Assembly (NCBI RefSeq): GCF_964030845.1
Contig: NZ_OZ034983.1
Coordinates: forward strand, 1,550,001-1,614,000
DNA: 64,000 nt
DNA from: Candidatus Fukatsuia endosymbiont of Tuberolachnus salignus
GTDB lineage: Bacteria > Pseudomonadota > Gammaproteobacteria > Enterobacterales > Enterobacteriaceae
Reading direction: 5' to 3'
The position numbers were made by a program, and so were the translations under genes. Below are positions 1 through 8,290 of the stretch, in pieces (position 1 is the first letter of the stretch; each line of letters begins with the position of its first letter). The notes beneath the pieces are model-generated. The model saw only the letters and a program-made list of their open reading frames with translations, was not told the origin of the DNA and ran no database searches.

Positions 1-150
1 ACCTAATGTCGCTTCTACTGTCATCTTAACGAATTCATTGAGTATCTTGTTTAGATCAGATTCAGTTTTAATGTCTTTTACCAGCGCCTGAGCTACCTGA
101 CGTAGCTGAGATTGTTGCGGGGTATCCGGTAATTTATTCTTTCTTACCAT
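1..150 (-). CDS. IS256-family transposase, N-terminal part (runs off the left edge)
   Basis: The minus strand from the ATG at 148-150 reads about 50 residues to the window edge without a stop. The stretch DIKTESDLNKI followed by KMTVEATLG is typical of the N-terminus of IS256-family (mutator-type) DDE transposases, where a helical segment precedes the catalytic core. An AGGA-like ribosome binding site lies just upstream. Only the N-terminus is visible, so the DDE residues and integrity cannot be judged. It reads away from the toxin gene on its right. Confidence 0.7.
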   Translation of the reverse strand, partial: MVRKNKLPDTPQQSQLRQVAQALVKDIKTESDLNKILNEFVKMTVEATLG

Positions 151-212
151 TGTCTATATCCTATTCACAAATTGTTTAAATATAGGCAATTACACAATTT
201 TCAGGACAGGCT
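1..212. mobile_element. Right end of an IS256-type insertion sequence
   Basis: The transposase start is followed by about 60 bases containing a TTACACAATTTT tract and then GGACAGGCTC. This resembles the terminal inverted repeats of IS256-type elements. The end is placed near 206-213 by that resemblance; the other end is outside the window. The reading frame of the neighbouring toxin continues open back into this end, so the element probably interrupts or truncates the 5' part of the toxin gene. Confidence 0.5.
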
Positions 213-230
213 CACTACGTCCGTAGTGAT

Positions 231-3200
231 TTGGCGCGTCTACGTCAAAAATTGCTCCAAGTCTGGAATAATGTTACCGATAGCGAACTGCTGCAGAAGT
301 TACTACGTAATGAATTACATATAAACGGCACCTGGGCAGAGCTACGGTCCTTACGTCAGCAGATTTTTTTCCATGCCCTGCGTCCAGCAGCCCAGTATTA
401 TCAGAGTAAGAGGCCGGTCAAGTCTCCTGAAGGTCTGAAAGTTAACACCCGTGAAGAACGCCAGGCGCCCTGGTTTATTCTTAACAGTGATGACATTGAT
501 GGTATGAAAATTACGGATGACAAACTCAAAAGCCGTAACTGGTATCGTCCTGATCAGAGTGAGATGAGCGCCTTCATGGCGGATTTGGATACGCCTTTCA
601 GCGGAGGCATATCGGGTACCACTCGCGATGTGACCCTACAACTTACTAATTTATTTGGCCCCTTGAATGTCCGCGAATACTGGACGCTGCAACTCTTCAA
701 TGCGGCTCAGATGATTAACAATGGCTATCATTCATTTTTTGAAGCGCTTTATGTTGCCGCATTTTTAGAGGACCGTTTTGTTGATCAGCAACAGTGTATT
801 GGTAAACAGCTACGGGATACATTTGATGCATTACGTCAGCGTGCTAAGCGGGGAGAGATACTTAATGGTCAGCTATACGAGCAGACGCTGGCTTTGATTT
901 TACCCAAACTGGATAACAGCGTGGCGGCACGTTATCTACCGCCAGAATATGGGCGTCAACACCACCTGTTGGCAACAGAATCAAATCGGTTTCGTGATCT
1001 GATGTCTATTGGGCAGTTACACCGGCGGGTCTGGGTATTTTCACGGCAGAAAGAGCCTGATTGCAATGATATTCTACAGGCGCTGGATCGATTGCGTGTA
1101 ACTTCTGGTAGAGAAGGCATTGAAATGGCCTTTATTCTGCAAAATCAGCTGCGTAATCATCAGATGTGGTATCCGGACTCCGGTAGTAACCCCGCGTTTA
1201 AGGAATTAGATCAGCAGATTGAACAACGGCTGTTTTCTACAACCAGGATAACGGCAGCTGATCGCGCGAATCTGGTGCAGATAGCAGAGCAGCAGCCGAC
1301 ACTCGCGGCCGAACTCTATTATAAACTGGATCAGGCACAAGACAGCCTGCCGGAATTTGCAGAATTGCCTGATGGGCTTCTGATCGAGTCACATGTCGCT
1401 AAAGAACAAGGCACCGTCAATAAGATAAAATCTGGATTGCAGGAAATACAACAGCCTGCCAATGATGATAAAAGAGCACGGGAGGTGGACGCCACCAAAG
1501 CAAAAGGCGAGCACACGAGCAGTCTACTGACGCCTGAAGAAAAGCAGGCCATTAAAAATCGGGGGGTATTTGAACGTAAGATACTGTCACTAGAGGCGCT
1601 ACAGCCTGAGATGCAGCGTGCGGCAGAGGGGTTGAGGAAGCTACCTGGCTATCAAGGTACGGTTTACTATTCGCCTATGCCTTTAAACACCAGGGAAGTC
1701 ACCCTGTTATTTGGTCGGCTAAAACCGGGTCAGGTGATGAGTTATCGAGGTTTATTGACCACGGATGCCAGTGTTGAAACGATCAAGGCGCTAAGAACTC
1801 CCAACGAAGGTAGAGTCATCTATGTGCTGGAAGGGATCACTGTAGGCTATAATACTGCCGGTATCACGGATAGAAATACCGCAGAAATCCTGTTAAACCC
1901 AGGCCAATACTTTCGAGTTACCGCTACTCAGAAAGTGGGGGATCACCTATACGTAATATTAAAACAGGAGGTTGATTTAACAGCAGGTGAAACTATTCGG
2001 GATCTCCACAAAGGTAACCTGGCAGGTTTTGTAGATTATGACTCAGTCAGTTTAGGCAATGACTTCAAGAGCATTTTCAATTATCCGGATCTTAACCAGG
2101 ATCAGTCGATACGTATCCGCAATAGCGCGTTACCTGCCGGAAGATCGAGTTCAACCGACGAAATACCATTTTCTGGATCGTTAAGCGGTTTAGGCGTGGC
2201 GCAGCGGGATAATATTGCTAACTGGGCGATGCCGGAGGTCGCTGGGGAACGGGCTGTTGTTGGTGGCGAGACGCCGCGTAAGCGTCGTATTATCGTCCAG
2301 TTGGAAGATGACGCAGAGAGCTTACGTTCGGCGATAGCGCTGGCAGATAAACACCCGGGTGAGGCAGCGGTATATCAGCTGGATGTGCAAGGCCAGATGC
2401 GTCCGGTGTATGGCGACCCGACGGTGCTGGGTGGTAGCGGTGAGGTGGAATTGTTATTGGTCGGTCATGGCCGAGGGGGCGTTGGGGATGTGCAGAATAA
2501 TACCAGCCTGGCGGGTTACACGGCGCACGAGCTCGCTGCTCTGCCTCGGCAAATATCTCAAAAATTAGCCCTACATTCTCAGATCAATAAGCTAGTGCTG
2601 ATGGGTTGTGCGTTGGTTAATCATGACGATAAAAAAAGCGGATTTCTGTTTGATGCCGCTGCCGCACTGGCGCAACAAACGGGCCAAAAACCGGCTCAGT
2701 TAGTCGCCTATGCCAGCGAGCTATCGATAACTGCTGCTGTAGTACATGAGCGCAAGGTCGGGCATCGCCATCAGTTCGTTGAGGGGAGGATTGGCGAGCC
2801 TGCTCGCCAGGCGCGGATGAGTTTGGCATTCGACAGCCAACGACAGAGATATTTCCCTGCATTCGTATTTTCTATACAGCAAGAGGAAGGAGAGATCGCA
2901 TCAAAGCAACCGATCGTGACAGAGGGCTGGCATCCGAATGCTCGACCTCTGGCGATCACTCCAGCAGATGAGATTGCAATTAAAACATCAGTAAAAGAAC
3001 AGACGCGCGTCGAGTTACAACAACTAGAGCGCATGGCAAACAGGCTCATTAAGCATTATGAGCAGGCGTTAACCCAATACTATAAAAAAGAATATCGCTT
3101 TTTTGGCTTCGAGAACGTGGGGGATCAGGTTGAATGTATTTTTAAAACAACAGCCGATCAGCAAGATAAGCGTGTCATGGTAAAACATGATAGCAATAAC

Positions 3201-6200
3201 GCGGTACTCTTTTTAGAGGAAAAACCGTCAGCACAACAAGGTGCACTGCCAGGAAGACGCATCGCTTTACAATACGGGAAAGACGGTGATGTCTTTAGGT
3301 TTTCTGTAGTAGAAGGGCTATCAGGACAAGCTGGTGTATCGCGTGAAAATGCTGTGTTTACGCAAATACGCGATAAAATGCTTTTGCTGGAGCCAGAGAT
3401 AGCGCAGGCAGAAGGTATTTCGACGATGAATTTGGCCTTCCTCGCGCTGCATCTTTTATCACAGCCTCATGATGATGACCTTTCACCGTGGAAAAAATTT
3501 GTCGGCATGGCCAATTTGGGGCAGATACTGCATGGGATCGGGCAAGATATCGGCACTCTGGTCAGAACGGTCAAGCTATTACGCGGTGCAGGTGCCCAGG
3601 CTGAAGGCCTGTTAGGCAAACTGTTAGGGGGGACGGCTTACACGCACTCCGGTAGTGTGGTCAATGTCGCGGTGGATATCATCAATTTCATTGATGCTGT
3701 TCAGGATCTCAACGCCATGCCGCCAGGGCCGCAAAAAGATTTTGCTATCGCGCGCGTGGCATTAGCCGGCACACAATTGGCGGTAGATACCGGGCTGGCA
3801 ATATTGCCTGTGGTTGCCAGTATTGCCCCTGCCACTGCACCTGCTATTGCCAGTTTCATGGGGATCGCGGGTCCCTTGAGTGTGGTTTTCGCCGGTCTGA
3901 TGATTGGAACCAATGCGTTACTGGAGGCTATCGCTTTTAATAATACTCATTACCAAATTGAATTGGATGAAGTCATTGCGCCTTTTCGCCATTCAAAAAA
4001 CAAAACCGTCATCACGCCTACGGGGATTGCGCAAGTAAGTGACGATGGGAAAATAGTCTCTCTTGAACCTTACGTCCCGCTGAGAAAGATCCGGATAAAC
4101 GGGGAGATCCTGTCAGTACAGGTAGCGGATATCGGCATTCCCCGGTTTAATCCTGCTAATCGCGAGCATTCGACAACATACGGGAACTCGCTTAGCGCCT
4201 ATCAGGCACTCGGTTTTGATCTTTCCCAGGTGATACAACAAAATACGGCGCTGAAATCGACCCAGTACTTGCTGTTGCCGGCGGCGTTGGATGGGCATTA
4301 CAATTTTATGCATGATGTCGGTGCTTACGGGCGCTTAGACGGAAAAGAAATCTTCAATAGATTCAGCGCGTATTACAACTCATCGGGTGCCAATGTTTTT
4401 CACCTTGGTGGTGATCATGCACCAAACCATGCGGTCTTCACCCCTCGCGCAACAGAATACACGATAGAACTGGATGCGGGTGAGCGTAGTATTGGTTTTC
4501 AATCTCCCCAGAAGTTGGCTTCTATTAAGGGTGATGATCATGAGGGGCTTCATTCTGGGAGATTACCCACCCCGATGACAGATGCAGGGCATGCCCATTT
4601 TTTAACCTATCGATTCAAAGGGGGAGGGGGCACCACCCGGATTGATTTATTTGATGATAGACGGCAGATCATCATTCAACCCCATCAGGACCCGGTACAA
4701 CGGAAAAACGAACGTTGGGTATTCGATATCACCCCGGATACACTCGACGCGATAGCAAACAGAAAAAAAACTCGGTCGGAATGGCAACAACGCTCGACTA
4801 TGGCATACGGTGAAGCTGTCTTGGCATTATTGAATATGGGGATTGATCCGGCCGATGTGTCAAAGGTACACGATCTGTTGGTAGTGCATATTCGAGAAGC
4901 AGAAATCCCAGGGAGAGTTTTGTTAGGAGGATTAGGAGGATTTGTTTGGAGTGCCTATAACGTTATCCAGTCAATGTCTGATCCCTTGAGTGACTTGCAT
5001 ACTAAAGTGGATCTGCGAACGTTGATGGAAGCCGCCGAGCCTTTTGTGCGAAAGTTAAATGAGCAAGATCAGGCTAGCAGTATGGCGTCACAACAGAGCA
5101 ACATCGCGCAACTAGGGTTAGAAAAGAGGCGCGGCGGATGGGATCTACAGTTAGCGCATAATAAAAGGGTACAGATTGACGGCGATCTGCCGGGCCATAT
5201 TGCGTTACAGATGCGTATTGTCGAGCTACCGGGGCTGATGTTTACGTTAACAGCGTCAGCTCGCCCAGGAGAGGAAACGCCTAAATTTTCTGTCGGACTG
5301 GAAGCGGCAAATAGGGAGGCGTTATTGGGTAACAATCTCACCCAAGCCGTGGCGTTTATCCAGAGCAAATTCGCTAATGATCCGCGGTTTATTATTGATG
5401 GACGAGTGCCTATCGCTATCCGGATCGGGGAAAATGAGATGGCAAAAGGATTATTAGATTTAACCACCCAGCGTTGGCAGGCGATCAGTAATATAGAGAG
5501 GGATAGCGTTACCCATCCCCATTTTTATAACAGTCAGGGGGATATAGCAGAACTATTTGATTTTGATTACAGGATAAACAGGAGCAGTTTCATAGAAACT
5601 ACACCAAAAGTTTTTACTTTTGGAATCAAACCTTTCAGCTCTATCTTTCCCTGGATTATCGCCGCTACATATACCCCCAGTGTTGCCCATATCGAGTACG
5701 ATACCACGCAACAACAGCTCGCTGTTGTTGGTGTCGCCCACCCCTTTAATAATAGAAAAAGTCGTGTTGACTACCGCTATTTTCATGATTTGCCGCAAAA
5801 TACGCGCTATCAGCAGCTCAAAGCCGTCTACGTCGATGAAGAAAATGATATGGGGCAAGCGCCCTTGATGGTGCTACTGGATACACTTCATACTCAGTCA
5901 AATCAACAGATGATACCTATCAAAGAATCTGACAAAGCATCTGAGATGCCTATGGATATAGAGCTGGCCTGGGATACAGAAGGAAAACGTTTTTTCCGCA
6001 AAGCGACCTGGCAAAAAGACGGTTATCAATTTACCACCTTCGCCACAGATGCAAGCAGTCCTCCTCGTCTGGCGATGACTGTCTTGCCGCCATCGACAGG
6101 ACAGCGCCAGGAATGGTTGACGTTAACTCAGAGTGATATCGGTTTTCCTATCTCATCGTTAACACTCTCACTACCCCCTGAGATAAGCGGTATCGATTTA

Positions 6201-6488
6201 TCCGCATTGCCTGCGATACCGATCAAAGTATTTGCGCCGGTAGGGACAAAAATCCGGGGTTTACATCACCAGACGACGCTTTTTCTACACACCCAAGGTC
6301 AGCCCAAGGTCACCTTAAAATTGAAAAAGCTGCCTTCCCCTGCGCCCGGCACAGCCAGAACAACGGCAGAGGTCCGGCTACGCTGGGGCCTGGCGCTCAT
6401 GATTGACAGCCAGGAGGCATTAGGCTCGGCGATAAACCTCGCACAGATTAATCAGGCATTACGCACACATTGTTTCGATAGAAGTTGA
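231..6488 (+). CDS. Large TcdA/TcdB-like toxin with ART-like region, C80 autoprotease and pore-forming region
   Basis: A 2085-codon frame that formally begins at TTG 231. The frame stays open back to 186, inside an IS end, so the native N-terminus is probably lost. Residues 1-440 look helical and are not recognised. Residues about 470-585 resemble an ADP-ribosyltransferase core: TVYYS at 477-481, YRGLLTTD around 505-512 and AEILLNPG at 551-558. The usual Arg would be Tyr480, and the first Glu of ExE would be Thr550, so activity is doubtful. Residues about 685-870 match the C80 cysteine protease of MARTX and TcdB: a VQLEDD start, VGHGRG with His746, and MGCALV with Cys793. In those toxins this domain releases cargo after inositol hexakisphosphate binding. 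Residues about 1050-1700 hold long hydrophobic helices (1090-1240) like the TcdA/TcdB pore region. The remainder is unrecognised. The domain assignments are by motif; host target and activity are inference. Confidence 0.75.
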   Translation: MARLRQKLLQVWNNVTDSELLQKLLRNELHINGTWAELRSLRQQIFFHALRPAAQYYQSKRPVKSPEGLKVNTREERQAPWFILNSDDIDGMKITDDKLKSRNWYRPDQSEMSAFMADLDTPFSGGISGTTRDVTLQLTNLFGPLNVREYWTLQLFNAAQMINNGYHSFFEALYVAAFLEDRFVDQQQCIGKQLRDTFDALRQRAKRGEILNGQLYEQTLALILPKLDNSVAARYLPPEYGRQHHLLATESNRFRDLMSIGQLHRRVWVFSRQKEPDCNDILQALDRLRVTSGREGIEMAFILQNQLRNHQMWYPDSGSNPAFKELDQQIEQRLFSTTRITAADRANLVQIAEQQPTLAAELYYKLDQAQDSLPEFAELPDGLLIESHVAKEQGTVNKIKSGLQEIQQPANDDKRAREVDATKAKGEHTSSLLTPEEKQAIKNRGVFERKILSLEALQPEMQRAAEGLRKLPGYQGTVYYSPMPLNTREVTLLFGRLKPGQVMSYRGLLTTDASVETIKALRTPNEGRVIYVLEGITVGYNTAGITDRNTAEILLNPGQYFRVTATQKVGDHLYVILKQEVDLTAGETIRDLHKGNLAGFVDYDSVSLGNDFKSIFNYPDLNQDQSIRIRNSALPAGRSSSTDEIPFSGSLSGLGVAQRDNIANWAMPEVAGERAVVGGETPRKRRIIVQLEDDAESLRSAIALADKHPGEAAVYQLDVQGQMRPVYGDPTVLGGSGEVELLLVGHGRGGVGDVQNNTSLAGYTAHELAALPRQISQKLALHSQINKLVLMGCALVNHDDKKSGFLFDAAAALAQQTGQKPAQLVAYASELSITAAVVHERKVGHRHQFVEGRIGEPARQARMSLAFDSQRQRYFPAFVFSIQQEEGEIASKQPIVTEGWHPNARPLAITPADEIAIKTSVKEQTRVELQQLERMANRLIKHYEQALTQYYKKEYRFFGFENVGDQVECIFKTTADQQDKRVMVKHDSNNAVLFLEEKPSAQQGALPGRRIALQYGKDGDVFRFSVVEGLSGQAGVSRENAVFTQIRDKMLLLEPEIAQAEGISTMNLAFLALHLLSQPHDDDLSPWKKFVGMANLGQILHGIGQDIGTLVRTVKLLRGAGAQAEGLLGKLLGGTAYTHSGSVVNVAVDIINFIDAVQDLNAMPPGPQKDFAIARVALAGTQLAVDTGLAILPVVASIAPATAPAIASFMGIAGPLSVVFAGLMIGTNALLEAIAFNNTHYQIELDEVIAPFRHSKNKTVITPTGIAQVSDDGKIVSLEPYVPLRKIRINGEILSVQVADIGIPRFNPANREHSTTYGNSLSAYQALGFDLSQVIQQNTALKSTQYLLLPAALDGHYNFMHDVGAYGRLDGKEIFNRFSAYYNSSGANVFHLGGDHAPNHAVFTPRATEYTIELDAGERSIGFQSPQKLASIKGDDHEGLHSGRLPTPMTDAGHAHFLTYRFKGGGGTTRIDLFDDRRQIIIQPHQDPVQRKNERWVFDITPDTLDAIANRKKTRSEWQQRSTMAYGEAVLALLNMGIDPADVSKVHDLLVVHIREAEIPGRVLLGGLGGFVWSAYNVIQSMSDPLSDLHTKVDLRTLMEAAEPFVRKLNEQDQASSMASQQSNIAQLGLEKRRGGWDLQLAHNKRVQIDGDLPGHIALQMRIVELPGLMFTLTASARPGEETPKFSVGLEAANREALLGNNLTQAVAFIQSKFANDPRFIIDGRVPIAIRIGENEMAKGLLDLTTQRWQAISNIERDSVTHPHFYNSQGDIAELFDFDYRINRSSFIETTPKVFTFGIKPFSSIFPWIIAATYTPSVAHIEYDTTQQQLAVVGVAHPFNNRKSRVDYRYFHDLPQNTRYQQLKAVYVDEENDMGQAPLMVLLDTLHTQSNQQMIPIKESDKASEMPMDIELAWDTEGKRFFRKATWQKDGYQFTTFATDASSPPRLAMTVLPPSTGQRQEWLTLTQSDIGFPISSLTLSLPPEISGIDLSALPAIPIKVFAPVGTKIRGLHHQTTLFLHTQGQPKVTLKLKKLPSPAPGTARTTAEVRLRWGLALMIDSQEALGSAINLAQINQALRTHCFDRS

Positions 6489-6562
6489 TTGTGTAACAGC
6501 AAAACGACGTCCATCAGCGATGGATGCGTGTTTTTTCCACAACGTCAATAAAAGGAGATACC

Positions 6563-7258
6563 ATGGACATTTCACCCTGTGGCTCTTTTCAGACTACGCG
6601 ATCCCAAGAAGCAAGCGGAAATTTCTTATATGCGATACCCTCAGAAGTAGGGCACTATGCCGTGAATTACGTTACATCGCATATACGAGACAGTGTGAAT
6701 ATCGAAAGGCTAACCAAAGGATTATATTGTAAAGAGTTAGGAAAACGGCAAAGAGATATGCATAGACAAGCCGGCACTTACGGTAAACCTGTTGACCAAT
6801 TTACTCCGCAAGATTTTAAAAATCTAACCCGTGCAGCTGAACGTTGTTCAATCGGAAATTGTGCGGATCTTTGCATGATTGCCGCACGAGAAATAGTAGA
6901 AAGTGGGTACCCACATCCCATCGAACTGTGCACAATTGAAGGTAAGGTAGAAGGTTTCACCTTAGATCATGCTTTTTTACGTATCTACTGTGATCCAAAA
7001 GATCAAGATGCAGAGAATTGCATTATAGATCCTTTTATGCAAATGCTAAGTAAGCCACAGCGAACAAAGTTAGTGGGCATGAATCAACCGATAACGTTTG
7101 AAGAACCCGAGTATGAAAAATATTTATTCTGTTATGCCATTCACCAAGAGACAGATACAGCTCAATTAGTGCCTATGAGTCGTATCAATAATTTAGGAAT
7201 ACACTCCATCGGTAAAATCTTTTTAGACCCTAAGAGAGAATTTCAATTTACTCATTAG
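6563..7258 (+). CDS. Putative effector enzyme with papain/transglutaminase-like Cys-His-Asp triad
   Basis: The start is ATG 6563, chosen because AAAGGAGA lies 4-5 bases upstream; this gives 231 residues. No named family is recognised with certainty. The order GNCADLC (Cys100), LDHAFL (His136) and IIDPF (Asp156) fits the Cys-His-Asp layout of papain-like or transglutaminase-like toxin domains, such as glutamine deamidases and Tox-PL folds. The N-terminal 90 residues are polar and could be a targeting or secretion region. There is no signal peptide or membrane segment. It lies 74 bases after the large toxin on the same strand, so the two may be co-expressed. Function is inference from motif order and context. 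A non-enzymatic role or a decayed enzyme is possible. Confidence 0.5.
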   Translation: MDISPCGSFQTTRSQEASGNFLYAIPSEVGHYAVNYVTSHIRDSVNIERLTKGLYCKELGKRQRDMHRQAGTYGKPVDQFTPQDFKNLTRAAERCSIGNCADLCMIAAREIVESGYPHPIELCTIEGKVEGFTLDHAFLRIYCDPKDQDAENCIIDPFMQMLSKPQRTKLVGMNQPITFEEPEYEKYLFCYAIHQETDTAQLVPMSRINNLGIHSIGKIFLDPKREFQFTH

Positions 7259-7778
7259 GGAACGAAGCTGAAGTGAGACCTGGCCCCTTCAAAGGCAACA
7301 TTTGAAGGTTGGACAGCGTCCCGGTTTGCTGTGAAAATCAGAACCATTTTGGCTAGAACTGAACGATATATGCTTTTATTTTTGCGCCCGCATGGTCGGC
7401 GAGTGTGTATCTTGACCACGCGGATGATCTGCGATGAGAACTGTTCTCTTTCCGTCTGTTAATATTCCTGGCTCACTCTGCGTAGGCTGAGGCGCGTTGT
7501 AGCCGTCGCTTGCGGGCCGATGGTGGGCCTGTAGGCATTGGTAGGTGTGGTATGGCTGGTTTTTAGAGAATAAACTTGTTGCTAAAAAAAAGCATTTTAT
7601 TAGGAAAATGACGGCAATATTGACGTATACTGGTACGAATAATAGATCAAAATAAAGAGTCGATTATTGGTGAATAATGACTGAAAAGTTGTGTTTTGTT
7701 GCCTTTAATTTAATCAAAAAATAATTTATCTGTTTTTTTAGTAGATTATTTTATGTTTGGGTGCCTTTGGAGTGAATA
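7259..7778. other. Gene-free stretch between effector and rlmH, with a GC-richer relic
   Basis: About 520 bases without a credible gene. The part from about 7380 to 7560 is GC-richer than its surroundings. On the minus strand it keeps a stop-free frame of roughly 58 codons that ends near 7379 and is broken by an A8 homopolymer near 7590. It reads like the tail of a dead mobile-element or accessory gene, but no family is recognised. The final 180 bases are AT-rich and presumably hold the rlmH promoter. The rsfS and nadD genes normally found upstream of rlmH are not here. Confidence 0.3.
7286..7308 (+). other. Perfect 8-bp stem-loop after the effector gene
   Basis: CCTTCAAA and TTTGAAGG are separated by seven bases. 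It lies 27 bases after the stop codon and lacks a following T-tract. It could be a weak terminator, an mRNA 3' stabiliser or an element end. Confidence 0.35.
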
Positions 7779-8249
7779 GTGAAACTGCAAGTGATCGCCG
7801 TTGGGACTAAAATGCCCGCTTGGGTGCAAACGGGTGTCGCTGATTACTTGTGCCGCTTTCCTAAAGATATGCCTTGTGAACTGATAGAAATACCCGCGGG
7901 AAAACGAGGCAAAAATGCAGATATTAGCGGTATTCTGGAAAAAGAAGGGGAATTGATGCTGGCCGCCGCGGGCAAAAATCACCGAATTATTGCCCTGGAT
8001 ATCCCTGGCACACCTTGGGGAACCTCTCAGTTGGCAAAGCAATTGGCAAATTGGCAGCAAGATGGTCGCAATCTGAGTTTTCTTATTGGTGGCCCGGAGG
8101 GATTGGCTCCGGTTTGTAAAGCAGTAGCAGAACGAAGCTGGTCGCTTTCTCCGCTCACGCTGCCTCATCCTTTGGTGCGTATTTTGGTTGTAGAGAGCCT
8201 TTATCGCGCGAGGAGTATTAACGTTAATCATCCTTATCATAGGGAATAA
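7779..8249 (+). CDS. rlmH: 23S rRNA (pseudouridine-1915-N3) methyltransferase RlmH
   Basis: RlmH methylates pseudouridine 1915 in helix 69 of 23S rRNA using S-adenosylmethionine, acting on assembled ribosomes in the cytoplasm. The product is 156 residues, against 155 in E. coli, and is nearly collinear with it. The SPOUT-type SAM-binding knot is visible as LIGGPEGL, and the C-terminus ends in NHPYHRE as in the family. The start is GTG 7779, with GGAG seven bases upstream. It heads a run of same-strand genes for cell-wall elongation and lipoate. Its usual upstream partner rsfS is absent from this locus. Confidence 0.96.
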   Translation: MKLQVIAVGTKMPAWVQTGVADYLCRFPKDMPCELIEIPAGKRGKNADISGILEKEGELMLAAAGKNHRIIALDIPGTPWGTSQLAKQLANWQQDGRNLSFLIGGPEGLAPVCKAVAERSWSLSPLTLPHPLVRILVVESLYRARSINVNHPYHRE

Positions 8250-8290
8250 TCGGGTGATGAATTTGAGTAAAGTGAAATAATAGTCGTCGG

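Noticed and set aside
5069..5467. 132-codon minus-strand frame inside the left toxin gene
   Set aside because: It is antisense to the well-supported toxin frame, has no ribosome site or family similarity, and fits a chance open frame.
7380..7560. Group II intron or structured RNA
   Set aside because: Some GC-rich pairing segments suggested it, but no domain V hairpin or boundary sequence could be recognised.
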